Below are positions 9,914-18,413 of a stretch of DNA of 38,647 bases, in pieces (positions within the stretch are counted from its first letter, which is position 1; each line of letters begins with the position of its first letter). A program made the translations under genes and the position numbers. Under the pieces are notes generated by a model. It worked only from the letters and a program-made list of their open reading frames with translations, ran no database searches and was not told where the DNA came from. The stretch spans positions 1 through 38,647 of the forward strand of contig JALENH010000140.1 in the NCBI GenBank assembly GCA_022767895.1. Direction: 5' to 3'. Source of the DNA: Eubacterium sp. GTDB lineage: Bacteria; Bacillota; Clostridia; Lachnospirales; Lachnospiraceae.

Positions 9914-10828
9914 ATGGCTCGCAAAAACAAAAAGAAAAAGACCCTGGCATTTAAAAATGCAGTTGCAGGCTATTTATTTATTGCACCATTTATCATCGGG
10001 TTTATCTTGTTCCTTGTTGTTCCGCTGATACAGTCATTGCGAATGAGTTTTAGTACGGTAGAACTTGAGGGCGGATTGTCTATGACTTGGGCAGGACTTG
10101 AAAACTACCGCCAGGCGTTCTTAGTGGATGAGCAGTTTGTTCCGAACCTGATTTCAGAGCTTGTAAAGATGCTGACTAATGTTCCGGCGACATTGATTTT
10201 CAGTTTCTTTATAGCATTACTGTTAAATCAGTCCTTTAAGGGAAGAGGTGTCGTGCGTGCTATCTTCTTCCTGCCGGTAATTCTTTCATCCGGCGTTATT
10301 GTTGGTCTGGAGAGTGGAAACACACTTCTGGCTGACATGAAGGATGCCATTGAGGCTTCCTCAAACGATACGAGTATTACAGGAGTACTGGAAAGTATTT
10401 TGATTACTTCAGATTCCAGTCCGATGTCACAAATGTTTGGATATGTATTTGATATCATCAACAGTGTATATGACATTGCGATTGCGTCCGGTATCCAGAT
10501 TATTATTTTCCTTTCTGCTTTGCAGACAATTTCGCCAAGTATGTTTGAGGCGGCTAAAATTGAGGGATGTACCGCATGGGAGAGTTTCTGGAAGATTACA
10601 CTTCCAATGGTTAGTTCCATGATTCTGGTAAATATCGTGTATACCGTTATTGACTTCTTCTTAAAGACAGATAATACGGTTATGGAAAGAATTGATGCGA
10701 TAGGTATCGGAGGCCGAATGGATTATGGTCAGGCGTCAGCTATGGCGTGGGTATATTTTCTATGTGTAATTGTAGCGTTGGGTATTGTTTCGTTGATTAT
10801 TTCTAGGAGGGTATATTATTATGAGTAA
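9914..10828 (+). CDS. Sugar ABC transporter permease (MalF type) with a long inter-TM insertion
   Basis: EAA loop FEAAKIEGCTAWESFWKITLPM; TM pattern; insertion about SGNTLLADMKD...FGYVFDIINS. Confidence 0.88.
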   Translation: MARKNKKKKTLAFKNAVAGYLFIAPFIIGFILFLVVPLIQSLRMSFSTVELEGGLSMTWAGLENYRQAFLVDEQFVPNLISELVKMLTNVPATLIFSFFIALLLNQSFKGRGVVRAIFFLPVILSSGVIVGLESGNTLLADMKDAIEASSNDTSITGVLESILITSDSSPMSQMFGYVFDIINSVYDIAIASGIQIIIFLSALQTISPSMFEAAKIEGCTAWESFWKITLPMVSSMILVNIVYTVIDFFLKTDNTVMERIDAIGIGGRMDYGQASAMAWVYFLCVIVALGIVSLIISRRVYYYE

Positions 10829-11816
10829 GATAGGTAGTAAGTTTAAGACCTTCAGGGAACGTAATAAAAAATCCAACGGCTATTTGTTACGAAAAGTGTC
10901 CTTCAATGTGGCATATAAAATTATTCGTTTTGTATTGTTGTTTGGATTATGTTTCCTGATTTTGCAGCCATTGCTGAATAAGATTTCCATTAGTTTTATG
11001 GAAGAACGGGATTTGTATGACTCTACAATAAATGTTATTCCTCGCCATTTTACGCTGGACAATTTTAAGATAGCCAGTGACCTGATGGATTATTGGGCGG
11101 CTCTTGGAAATACTTTGTGGATTTCCCTGTTAGTAAGTCTTCTTCAGATCGTTTCCTGTACTTTGGTAGGATATGGTTTTGCAAGATACAAGTTCCCGTT
11201 GAAGGGCCTCTGGTTTGCTATGGTGGTGCTGGTGATTGTCATTCCACCATCTACAATCCAGTCTTCCCTGTATTTGAATTTCCGTTACTTTGATATTTTC
11301 GGAATATTTACGTTGATTACGGGACAACCGTTAAACCTCTTGGATTCCTTTGCTCCATATGCGTTTATGTGTTTGGGCTGTATGGGATTGAAAAATGGAC
11401 TTTATATCTACATGCTTCGTCAGTTCTTCCGTGGAATACCAAAAGAGCTGGAAGAGGCCGCTTATGTAGATGGATGTGGCAAAGTAAAGACTTTTATTCG
11501 GATTATGTTGCCGGATGCAAAACCAATGATTACATCCTGTTTTCTGTTCTCCTTCGTATGGCAGTGGACGGATAGTTTTTATTCGGGAATGTTCCTTCCA
11601 AACTATTCGATTCTGGCCAATAAGGTAGCACGTCTGTCTGAAGTGCTTAACTCTTATGTGAAGGCAACAACAGGTCTGGACAAAGCTTCGACAGCATATG
11701 CTTCGGCAATGATTGGTACAGGTACTTTGCTGGTAATCATTCCATTGATTGTTGTTTACCTGTTTGCTCAGAAAGGCTTTGTAGAAAGCTTGAGCCAGTC
11801 AGGTATTAAGATGTAA
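10821..11816 (+). CDS. Carbohydrate ABC transporter permease (MalG type)
   Basis: EAA-type loop LEEAAYVDGCGKVKTFIRIMLPDAKP; 8-nt overlap with the upstream permease. Confidence 0.88.
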   Translation: MSKIGSKFKTFRERNKKSNGYLLRKVSFNVAYKIIRFVLLFGLCFLILQPLLNKISISFMEERDLYDSTINVIPRHFTLDNFKIASDLMDYWAALGNTLWISLLVSLLQIVSCTLVGYGFARYKFPLKGLWFAMVVLVIVIPPSTIQSSLYLNFRYFDIFGIFTLITGQPLNLLDSFAPYAFMCLGCMGLKNGLYIYMLRQFFRGIPKELEEAAYVDGCGKVKTFIRIMLPDAKPMITSCFLFSFVWQWTDSFYSGMFLPNYSILANKVARLSEVLNSYVKATTGLDKASTAYASAMIGTGTLLVIIPLIVVYLFAQKGFVESLSQSGIKM

Positions 11817-11823
11817 TATATTT

Positions 11824-11839
11824 CGCCGCTTCGGCGGCG
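11824..11839 (+). promoter_or_regulatory. Intercistronic UUCG-tetraloop hairpin
   Basis: CGCCGC-TTCG-GCGGCG, 6-bp perfect GC stem, no T-tract after it. Confidence 0.75.
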
Positions 11840-11922
11840 GGAGATGCAAAACAGCAAAATTTGGTTATAACCGGCTGGTGTGCAACCGGTATAGCAATAT
11901 AAAAAATAAGGAGGCAAAAAAA

Positions 11923-13359
11923 ATGAAAGCAAGCATGCAAAAACTGATTGCAATGGGTCTTTGTGTCGTTCTTGCAGTAGGAACACTTACTGGATGTAAT
12001 GGCAGCGATTCCGCAAAGGATGGCAAAACAGCATCCGGTTCCAGTGCGAATGGCAAATCTGCAGATAAGAAGACATTTGATGACCTGGGTGGCATGGAGA
12101 TTACAGTTGGTGACTGGTTTACATCAAAGGATACCCTTGCTGACCGAACAGACGAATTTGGTAAAAAGCAGAACGAATACTGGAAGAGTATTCAGGATCA
12201 GTATAATTTCAAAATTACTCGTGATTCTGTATACTCCTATACAGATGCTAAGTCAGATTATGTAAATGATGTTATGGCGAGCAGCCCGAAATATGAGTTG
12301 TACTATCTGTATCAGGAATTCGTATCAGAGCCATTGATGAAGGGTCTGATGTATAACTTGTCAACACTTCCTGAGTTTGATTTCTCTGAGGAGAAGTGGA
12401 ATCCTACGGTAAAAGAGTTGATGAGCATTGGTGATGGAATCTGGGGTATGAGTCCTGACAACGAGCCACGTGGAGGTATCTTCTACAACAAACGTCTCTT
12501 CAAGGAAGCAGGTATTCCAGAGGATGAGCCATATGAACTGCAGAGAAAGAACAAGTGGACATGGGATAAATTTGAAGAGTATTGCAAGAAGCTGACCAAA
12601 GATACCGATGGTGATGGTAAGACAGACCAGTATGCAATGGCAAGTTTCTCCAAATATTATTTGCCTATGTGTGCAGCTAATAATAATGCTACATTCGTAA
12701 GCCGTGGAGAAGATGGCAAGTACCAGAATGCAATCACGAGCAAAGAGTTCAAAGATGCTATGAACTGGGGTGTTGACTTGATTAAGAAAGGTTACATTAA
12801 GCCAAAACCATCAGAGAATGTAGCATGGGATTGGTACAAAGCAGCATTCCGTGATGGTGAAGCAGCAATGCAGACCGCTGAGGTTTATGAGATTAGTGCT
12901 TTCGCTGATATGGAAGATGACTGGGGCTTCGTAATGTTCCCATACAATCAGGATCAGGAAGGTGCAACCAACAAGCAGACACCAAACGACAATATTGTAG
13001 TTATGCCAGCCTGCTTTGATGCTGAAAAAGCTGAGAAGATTGCTTTTGCTTATGACTTGTATACAGAGCCAATCGATGGTTACACACCTGAGCAGCAGAT
13101 TCTTGAGCAGTATTATCCAAAGTTCAGAGATGATTATGCTGTCGATGAGACCATTTCTATGATGCTTGAAGAAGAGCACAAATCAACCTCCTATCTGCCA
13201 ATGATCAGTGAGATTGATTATGGTGATTTCTGTTATCCGGTATATGCAATGGCAACAACGCCAGCAAAGAAGATCGAAGAGCTTTCGACCAAATGGGATG
13301 CTAAGATCAGTAAAGTAAATGCAGAATATGAGAAGTTTGCAAAAGCGCACACAAAATAA
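11923..13359 (+). CDS. Extracellular solute-binding lipoprotein of a carbohydrate ABC transporter
   Basis: Signal peptide plus lipobox (AVGTLTGC); RBS AAGGAGG before ATG 11923; SBP-like body. Confidence 0.88.
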   Translation: MKASMQKLIAMGLCVVLAVGTLTGCNGSDSAKDGKTASGSSANGKSADKKTFDDLGGMEITVGDWFTSKDTLADRTDEFGKKQNEYWKSIQDQYNFKITRDSVYSYTDAKSDYVNDVMASSPKYELYYLYQEFVSEPLMKGLMYNLSTLPEFDFSEEKWNPTVKELMSIGDGIWGMSPDNEPRGGIFYNKRLFKEAGIPEDEPYELQRKNKWTWDKFEEYCKKLTKDTDGDGKTDQYAMASFSKYYLPMCAANNNATFVSRGEDGKYQNAITSKEFKDAMNWGVDLIKKGYIKPKPSENVAWDWYKAAFRDGEAAMQTAEVYEISAFADMEDDWGFVMFPYNQDQEGATNKQTPNDNIVVMPACFDAEKAEKIAFAYDLYTEPIDGYTPEQQILEQYYPKFRDDYAVDETISMMLEEEHKSTSYLPMISEIDYGDFCYPVYAMATTPAKKIEELSTKWDAKISKVNAEYEKFAKAHTK

Positions 13360-13394
13360 TTTGATTTAATCGAATTAAAGAAAGTTAGTTTCAT

Positions 13395-13443
13395 AAGGGC
13401 TGTTCAGAATAAGCGGAAGGTTTGTTTTGCACAGCCCTTTCTT
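13395..13443 (+). terminator. Putative terminator/stem-loop after the solute-binding protein gene
   Basis: AAGGGCTGT ... ACAGCCCTT (13395-13403 with 13431-13439), long loop, short T-rich tail. Confidence 0.45.
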
Positions 13444-13522
13444 AAAATAATTTTTGAAAATTAGGGATTATTTAATCTTTTAAAATACATAGTACATCAT
13501 TGAAGAATAAGAGGAGATTGCG

Positions 13523-15493
13523 ATGAATTTTAGCAAATGTTGGCTGGATTATAAACCCTTGGCAGAATATGAACAGGAGTGGCTGACTTTGGCTGTGCAA
13601 TGTGAGGGTAAAATTGTCAGCAGTGCTGTACGGGAATATAAGCTTGCCATGAAGGAAATGACTGGGAAGGGACTTGATGTTATCAATACCCCGGCAGAGC
13701 AAGGAGTTAATTTGAAACTGGATGCCGAATTGGTATCCGGCCAGGATGGTTATACCATCTCTGTCAGTGGAGAAAAATATGAAATTACCGGGCAGTCAGA
13801 AAGTGGTATACTATATGGTGTATTTCATTTTCTGCGGCTGATTCGCACTGGGCATCTGGAAGAACTTCCCGTGGCAAATACACCGGAGATGCCTTTGCGC
13901 ATCATGAACCACTGGGACAATATGGATGGCAGTATTGAGAGAGGGTATTCCGGGGAATCCTTTTTTTACAAGGACTACGAGATTCTCTGGGATGAGCGCA
14001 TTGAGCAGTATACCCGTATGATGGCCTCCATCGGTATCAATGCCATTGTCATTAATAATGTCAATGTGCATGAGAAGGAGACGTATCTTATCACGGACCG
14101 TTATCTGCAGCAGGTAAAGCAGTATTCAGATTTGTTCAATCAGTATGGAATTTCCTTGTATACCAGTGTCAATTTTGCTGCGCCGATGGAACTGGGGGAT
14201 TTTGATAATTGTGACCCCCTGAATCCGGATGTGGCAGCGTGGTGGAAAAAAACAGTTGCCCATGTTTATGAAGTAATACCGAATTTTGGAGGCTTTTTGG
14301 TAAAGGCAGACTCCGAGGGAAGACCGGGGCCTTTTACCTATGACCGCACCCATGCAGACGGTGCCAACATGTTGGCAAGGGCGCTGGCTCCGTTTGGTGG
14401 TACCTTGATTTGGCGTTGTTTTGTTTATAATTGTGGACAGGACTGGCGGGATAAAAAGACAGACCGTGCCAGAGCCGCTTACGATAACTTTATTGGTCTG
14501 GACGGACAGTTTGATGACAATGTGATTCTGCAGATTAAAAACGGACCGATGGATTTCCAAGTGAGAGAACCGGTATCGCCTCTGTTTGGTGGGTTGAAAA
14601 AGACCAATATGATACTGGAAGTGGAGATTGCCCAAGAGTATACCGGTCAGCAGATTGATCTCTGTTATCTTCTGCCGATGTGGCGGGAAATCCTTGATTT
14701 TGATACGTATGCTGAAGGAGAAGGCTCTACGGTACAGAAGATTGTCAATGGCTCTGTCTATGGGCAAACGCTCTGTGGTATGGCAGCGGTGATTAATACG
14801 GGTAATGATTTCAACTGGACCGGCAGTGATCTGGCGGCGGCGAATACTTATGGTTATGGCAGAATGACCATGAATCCGTCTCTGTCATCGGATGTGATTG
14901 CCAGAGAATGGACCGAACTGACACTTGGCTCAGAAGTAGAGCAGGAAATCGTGCCGATGCTTATGAAGTCCTGGTCCACTTATGAAAAATATACGTCGCC
15001 CCTTGGCATTGGCTGGATGGTGACACCTCATTATCACTACGGGCCGGATATTGACGGCTACGAATATGACCGATGGGGAACCTATCACCGGGCAGACCGG
15101 GATGGTCTGGGTGTGGACCGTACACCGGCTGGGACAGGCTACACGGATCAATACAATGAACCTTGGCGGACTGTGTATGCGGATCCGGAAACGTGTCCGG
15201 AGGAATTGCTGTTATTCTTCCATTATGTGCGGTATGATGCTGTACTCAAAAGCGGAAAAACCCTGATTCAGCATATCTATGACACCCATTTTGAAGGAGT
15301 GGAAGAGGTTGAGGAGATGATTGCCCGTTGGGAGTCGTTGCAGGACAAACTGGCAGAGGATGTTTATGAACGCGTGCATGAGCGTATGGAGAGACAGCTT
15401 GCCAACGCCAGAGAGTGGCGAGACCGTGTGAATACCTATTTTTACCGCAAGAGTGGTGCAGAGGATGCACAGGGACGTAAAATTTATGAATAA
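13523..15493 (+). CDS. aguA: Alpha-glucuronidase, GH67 family, cytoplasmic
   Basis: GH67-like sequence (PLRIMNHWDNMDGSIERGYSGESFF, GFLVKADSEGRPGPFTYDRTHADGANMLARALAPFGG); no signal peptide; next to uxuA/uxuB. Confidence 0.92.
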   Translation: MNFSKCWLDYKPLAEYEQEWLTLAVQCEGKIVSSAVREYKLAMKEMTGKGLDVINTPAEQGVNLKLDAELVSGQDGYTISVSGEKYEITGQSESGILYGVFHFLRLIRTGHLEELPVANTPEMPLRIMNHWDNMDGSIERGYSGESFFYKDYEILWDERIEQYTRMMASIGINAIVINNVNVHEKETYLITDRYLQQVKQYSDLFNQYGISLYTSVNFAAPMELGDFDNCDPLNPDVAAWWKKTVAHVYEVIPNFGGFLVKADSEGRPGPFTYDRTHADGANMLARALAPFGGTLIWRCFVYNCGQDWRDKKTDRARAAYDNFIGLDGQFDDNVILQIKNGPMDFQVREPVSPLFGGLKKTNMILEVEIAQEYTGQQIDLCYLLPMWREILDFDTYAEGEGSTVQKIVNGSVYGQTLCGMAAVINTGNDFNWTGSDLAAANTYGYGRMTMNPSLSSDVIAREWTELTLGSEVEQEIVPMLMKSWSTYEKYTSPLGIGWMVTPHYHYGPDIDGYEYDRWGTYHRADRDGLGVDRTPAGTGYTDQYNEPWRTVYADPETCPEELLLFFHYVRYDAVLKSGKTLIQHIYDTHFEGVEEVEEMIARWESLQDKLAEDVYERVHERMERQLANAREWRDRVNTYFYRKSGAEDAQGRKIYE

Positions 15494-15499
15494 TTGCGA

Positions 15500-15528
15500 T
15501 TTACGTTTGTAAATTGTAATAGAATAAT
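15500..15528 (+). promoter_or_regulatory. Candidate promoter TTTACG-N17-AATAAT with a dyad over the -35
   Basis: Dyad ATTTAC-gttt-GTAAAT (15499-15514); intergenic region before uxuA. Confidence 0.3.
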
Positions 15529-15603
15529 AATAAGGCGTGTTTCGCCGCATACTAATTTCGTGGTAGACACGACAGAATATCCAGAGAAAAGAGGTAAAAA
15601 ATT

Positions 15604-16674
15604 ATGGACATGACATTGAGATGGTATGGAGAGGGAAACGACAGTGTAACATTGGATCAGATTCGCCAGATTCCCGGCGTGACCGGTGTAATCACCGCTC
15701 TTCATGATATTCCGGCAGGAGAGCCATGGACTTATGAAGACGTTATGAAACGCAAGAAAGAGGTAGAGGCCAAAGGCTTGAAATTAGTGGGCGTTGAGAG
15801 TATCAACGTGCATGAGGATATCAAAATTGGTCTTCCTACAAGGGACAAATTGATTGAAAATTATTGCAAGTCCCTGGAGGCAATTGGAAAAGCAGACATT
15901 CATCTGGTTTGCTACAACTTTATGCCGGTGTTTGACTGGACCAGAACTGATCTTGCCATGCCTTTGGAGGATGGCTCCACGGCACTTGCCTATGATTCCT
16001 CTATCATTGACGGAATTGACGCCAGTGAGATGTTTGACCGCATTGAGAAAGCCAGTGGCGGTTTCGTAATGCCGGGCTGGGAGCCAAACCGTCGGGATGA
16101 GATTATGGATTTGTTCGATAAGTATAAAGATGTAGATGCAGACAAGCTTCGTGAGAATTATAAATATTTCCTGGATGGAATTATGCCAACTTGCGAGAAG
16201 TATAAGATTAAGATGGCTGTGCATCCGGATGATCCGGCATGGGATGTTTTTGGACTTCCAAGAATTGTTACCTGTGAGGAGGATCTTTTGAAGATTGCTG
16301 AGATGAATCCAAGCATTTACAATGGATTTACCCTTTGCACCGGTTCCCTGGGAAGTAATTTGAACAACAACCTTCCGGAGATTATCCGCAATCCGAAAAT
16401 AGCAGAGAGAATCCATTTTGCTCATATCCGCAATATTAAATATGAGAATAAGGATTTGTTCCATGAGGTATCCCACTTGTCCAGCGATGGTAATCTGGAT
16501 ATGTATGAAATCGTGAAGGCGCTGATTGACATGGGCTTTGATGGCTGTATCCGTCCGGACCACGGACGGATGATTTGGGATGAGCAGGCAAGACCGGGTT
16601 ATGGGTTGTATGACCGTGCACTGGGAGTGGCTTATCTCAACGGATTATGGGAAGCAATTCACAAGAACAAATAA
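15604..16674 (+). CDS. uxuA: Mannonate dehydratase
   Basis: UxuA-like sequence (MDMTLRWYGEGNDSVTLDQIRQIPGVTGVITALHDIPAGEPW..., CTGSLGSNLNNNLPEII). Confidence 0.95.
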   Translation: MDMTLRWYGEGNDSVTLDQIRQIPGVTGVITALHDIPAGEPWTYEDVMKRKKEVEAKGLKLVGVESINVHEDIKIGLPTRDKLIENYCKSLEAIGKADIHLVCYNFMPVFDWTRTDLAMPLEDGSTALAYDSSIIDGIDASEMFDRIEKASGGFVMPGWEPNRRDEIMDLFDKYKDVDADKLRENYKYFLDGIMPTCEKYKIKMAVHPDDPAWDVFGLPRIVTCEEDLLKIAEMNPSIYNGFTLCTGSLGSNLNNNLPEIIRNPKIAERIHFAHIRNIKYENKDLFHEVSHLSSDGNLDMYEIVKALIDMGFDGCIRPDHGRMIWDEQARPGYGLYDRALGVAYLNGLWEAIHKNK

Positions 16675-16686
16675 AGGGAGGCAATT

Positions 16687-18294
16687 ATGAAGTTATTAGA
16701 TGTGGAAAATGGTTCCAGAAAAGAGTGGGAGGAGAAGGGCTATGAACTGCCGGCTTACGACAGGGAAGCTGTAAAGAAGGAAACAAAGGAAGCTCCGACC
16801 TGGGTTCATTTTGGTGCCGGTAATATTTTTCGTGCCTTTCCTGCTGCTAAACTGCAGGAGCTTCTGAACGATGGAAGCTATGATAAAGGTGTTATTGTGG
16901 CTGAAAGTTTTGACCATGAGATTATTACAAAAGCTTACAAACCCTATGATGGATTGAGTCTGTCTGTTGTTTTGAAGGCAGGCGGCACCATTGAAAAGCA
17001 TGTGGTAGGAAGTGTTGTGGAATCGCTGGTTGCGGATCCTTCGGAGCCGGAAGATTTTTGCAGATTGACAGAAATTTTTGAAAATCCTTCTCTGCAGATG
17101 GTGACCTTTACTATCACGGAAAAAGGCTATTCTTTAGTCAACGGAAAAGGTGAGAATCTTCCGGGGGTAGAGGATGGACTGGCGGCTGGGCCGGGACAGC
17201 AGAGTCATCTTATGGGACGGATTGCGACCCTCTGTTACGAGCGTTTTCAGAAAAATGCAGCGCCTCTGGCACTTGTCAGTACAGACAACTGCTCTCACAA
17301 CGGGGACAAGCTGAAGGCCGGTGTGATGGATTATGTGAAAGCGTGGAAAGAGGCCGGTAAAGTGGGAGACGACTTTGTATCTTATATGGAAGAAAAAATT
17401 TCTTTCCCATGGTCCATGATTGATAAGATTACGCCGAGACCGGACGAGAATGTCAAGGAGATGTTGGAGAAGGACGGTTTTGAAGATACGGAACTGATTA
17501 TTACAAGCCGCAACACCTATACAGCTCCTTTTGTGAATTCCGAGGAGACCGGTTATCTTGTAATTGAGGATGATTTCCCCAATGGCCGTCCGCCATTGGA
17601 AAAAGCAGGAATTGTCTTTACGGAGAGAGAGACGGTGGATAAGGTAGAAAAAATGAAGGTTTGTACCTGCCTGAATCCGCTGCATACGGCACTGGCAATT
17701 TACGGCTGTATGCTTGGGCATACTTCTATTCACGATGAGATGGAGGATGCTGAGCTGAGCACCCTGATTGAGAAAATGTGTTATGACGAGGCAATGCCGG
17801 TGGTTGTAGATCCGGGTGTTATCAATCCGAAAGAGTTTGCGGAAGCTGTTTTGAAAAAACGTCTTCCCAATCCTTTTATGCCGGATACCCCACAGCGTAT
17901 CGCCTGCGATACATCCCAGAAACTGCCGATTCGATTTGGCGAGACCATCAAATTGTATCAGTCCAGAGAGGATTTAGATCCGAAGAACCTGACATTGATT
18001 CCTCTTGTACTGGCAGGATGGTGCCGTTATCTCATGGGAGTGGATGATGAAGGAAATGCATTTGAGCAGAGTCCGGATCCTCGTCTGGATGAGGTGAAAG
18101 CCTACGTGCAGGGAATCTCCTTTGGAGATAGCAATGTGCATGCGGCACTGAAACCGATTCTTTCCGATGCTACCATATTTGCCGTAGATCTTTATGAAGT
18201 GGGACTTGGTGAGAAGGTAGAGGGAATGTTTGTGGAACTGATTGCAGGACCGGGAGCGATTCGTGCGACATTAAAGAAGTATACGAAGGCCTAA
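16687..18294 (+). CDS. uxuB: Mannitol dehydrogenase family protein, probable fructuronate reductase
   Basis: Polyol dehydrogenase features (VHFGAGNIFRAFPAAKLQELL, VCTCLNPLHTALAIYGCMLGH); adjacent to uxuA. Confidence 0.85.
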   Translation: MKLLDVENGSRKEWEEKGYELPAYDREAVKKETKEAPTWVHFGAGNIFRAFPAAKLQELLNDGSYDKGVIVAESFDHEIITKAYKPYDGLSLSVVLKAGGTIEKHVVGSVVESLVADPSEPEDFCRLTEIFENPSLQMVTFTITEKGYSLVNGKGENLPGVEDGLAAGPGQQSHLMGRIATLCYERFQKNAAPLALVSTDNCSHNGDKLKAGVMDYVKAWKEAGKVGDDFVSYMEEKISFPWSMIDKITPRPDENVKEMLEKDGFEDTELIITSRNTYTAPFVNSEETGYLVIEDDFPNGRPPLEKAGIVFTERETVDKVEKMKVCTCLNPLHTALAIYGCMLGHTSIHDEMEDAELSTLIEKMCYDEAMPVVVDPGVINPKEFAEAVLKKRLPNPFMPDTPQRIACDTSQKLPIRFGETIKLYQSREDLDPKNLTLIPLVLAGWCRYLMGVDDEGNAFEQSPDPRLDEVKAYVQGISFGDSNVHAALKPILSDATIFAVDLYEVGLGEKVEGMFVELIAGPGAIRATLKKYTKA

Positions 18295-18298
18295 AACC

Positions 18299-18372
18299 AA
18301 AAGGAATTTCAATCGACTCGAGAAGAGATGATGCTTCGCATCAAATTCTCTCGCTGATTGAAATTCCTTTTT
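18299..18372. terminator. Bidirectional intrinsic terminator between convergent uxuB and sigG
   Basis: 16-bp perfect stem AAAAGGAATTTCAATC / GATTGAAATTCCTTTT with an inner hairpin TGATGC-TTC-GCATCA; A-rich left and T-rich right flanks. Confidence 0.85.
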
Positions 18373-18413
18373 CGTTTCGTGTAACAATCTGATATATATA
18401 GTAACTATTATTC

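Noticed and set aside
14126-16563. Minus-strand ORFs of 213 aa (14126-14767) and 259 aa (15784-16563)
   Set aside because: Antisense to GH67 and uxuA; no domain features.
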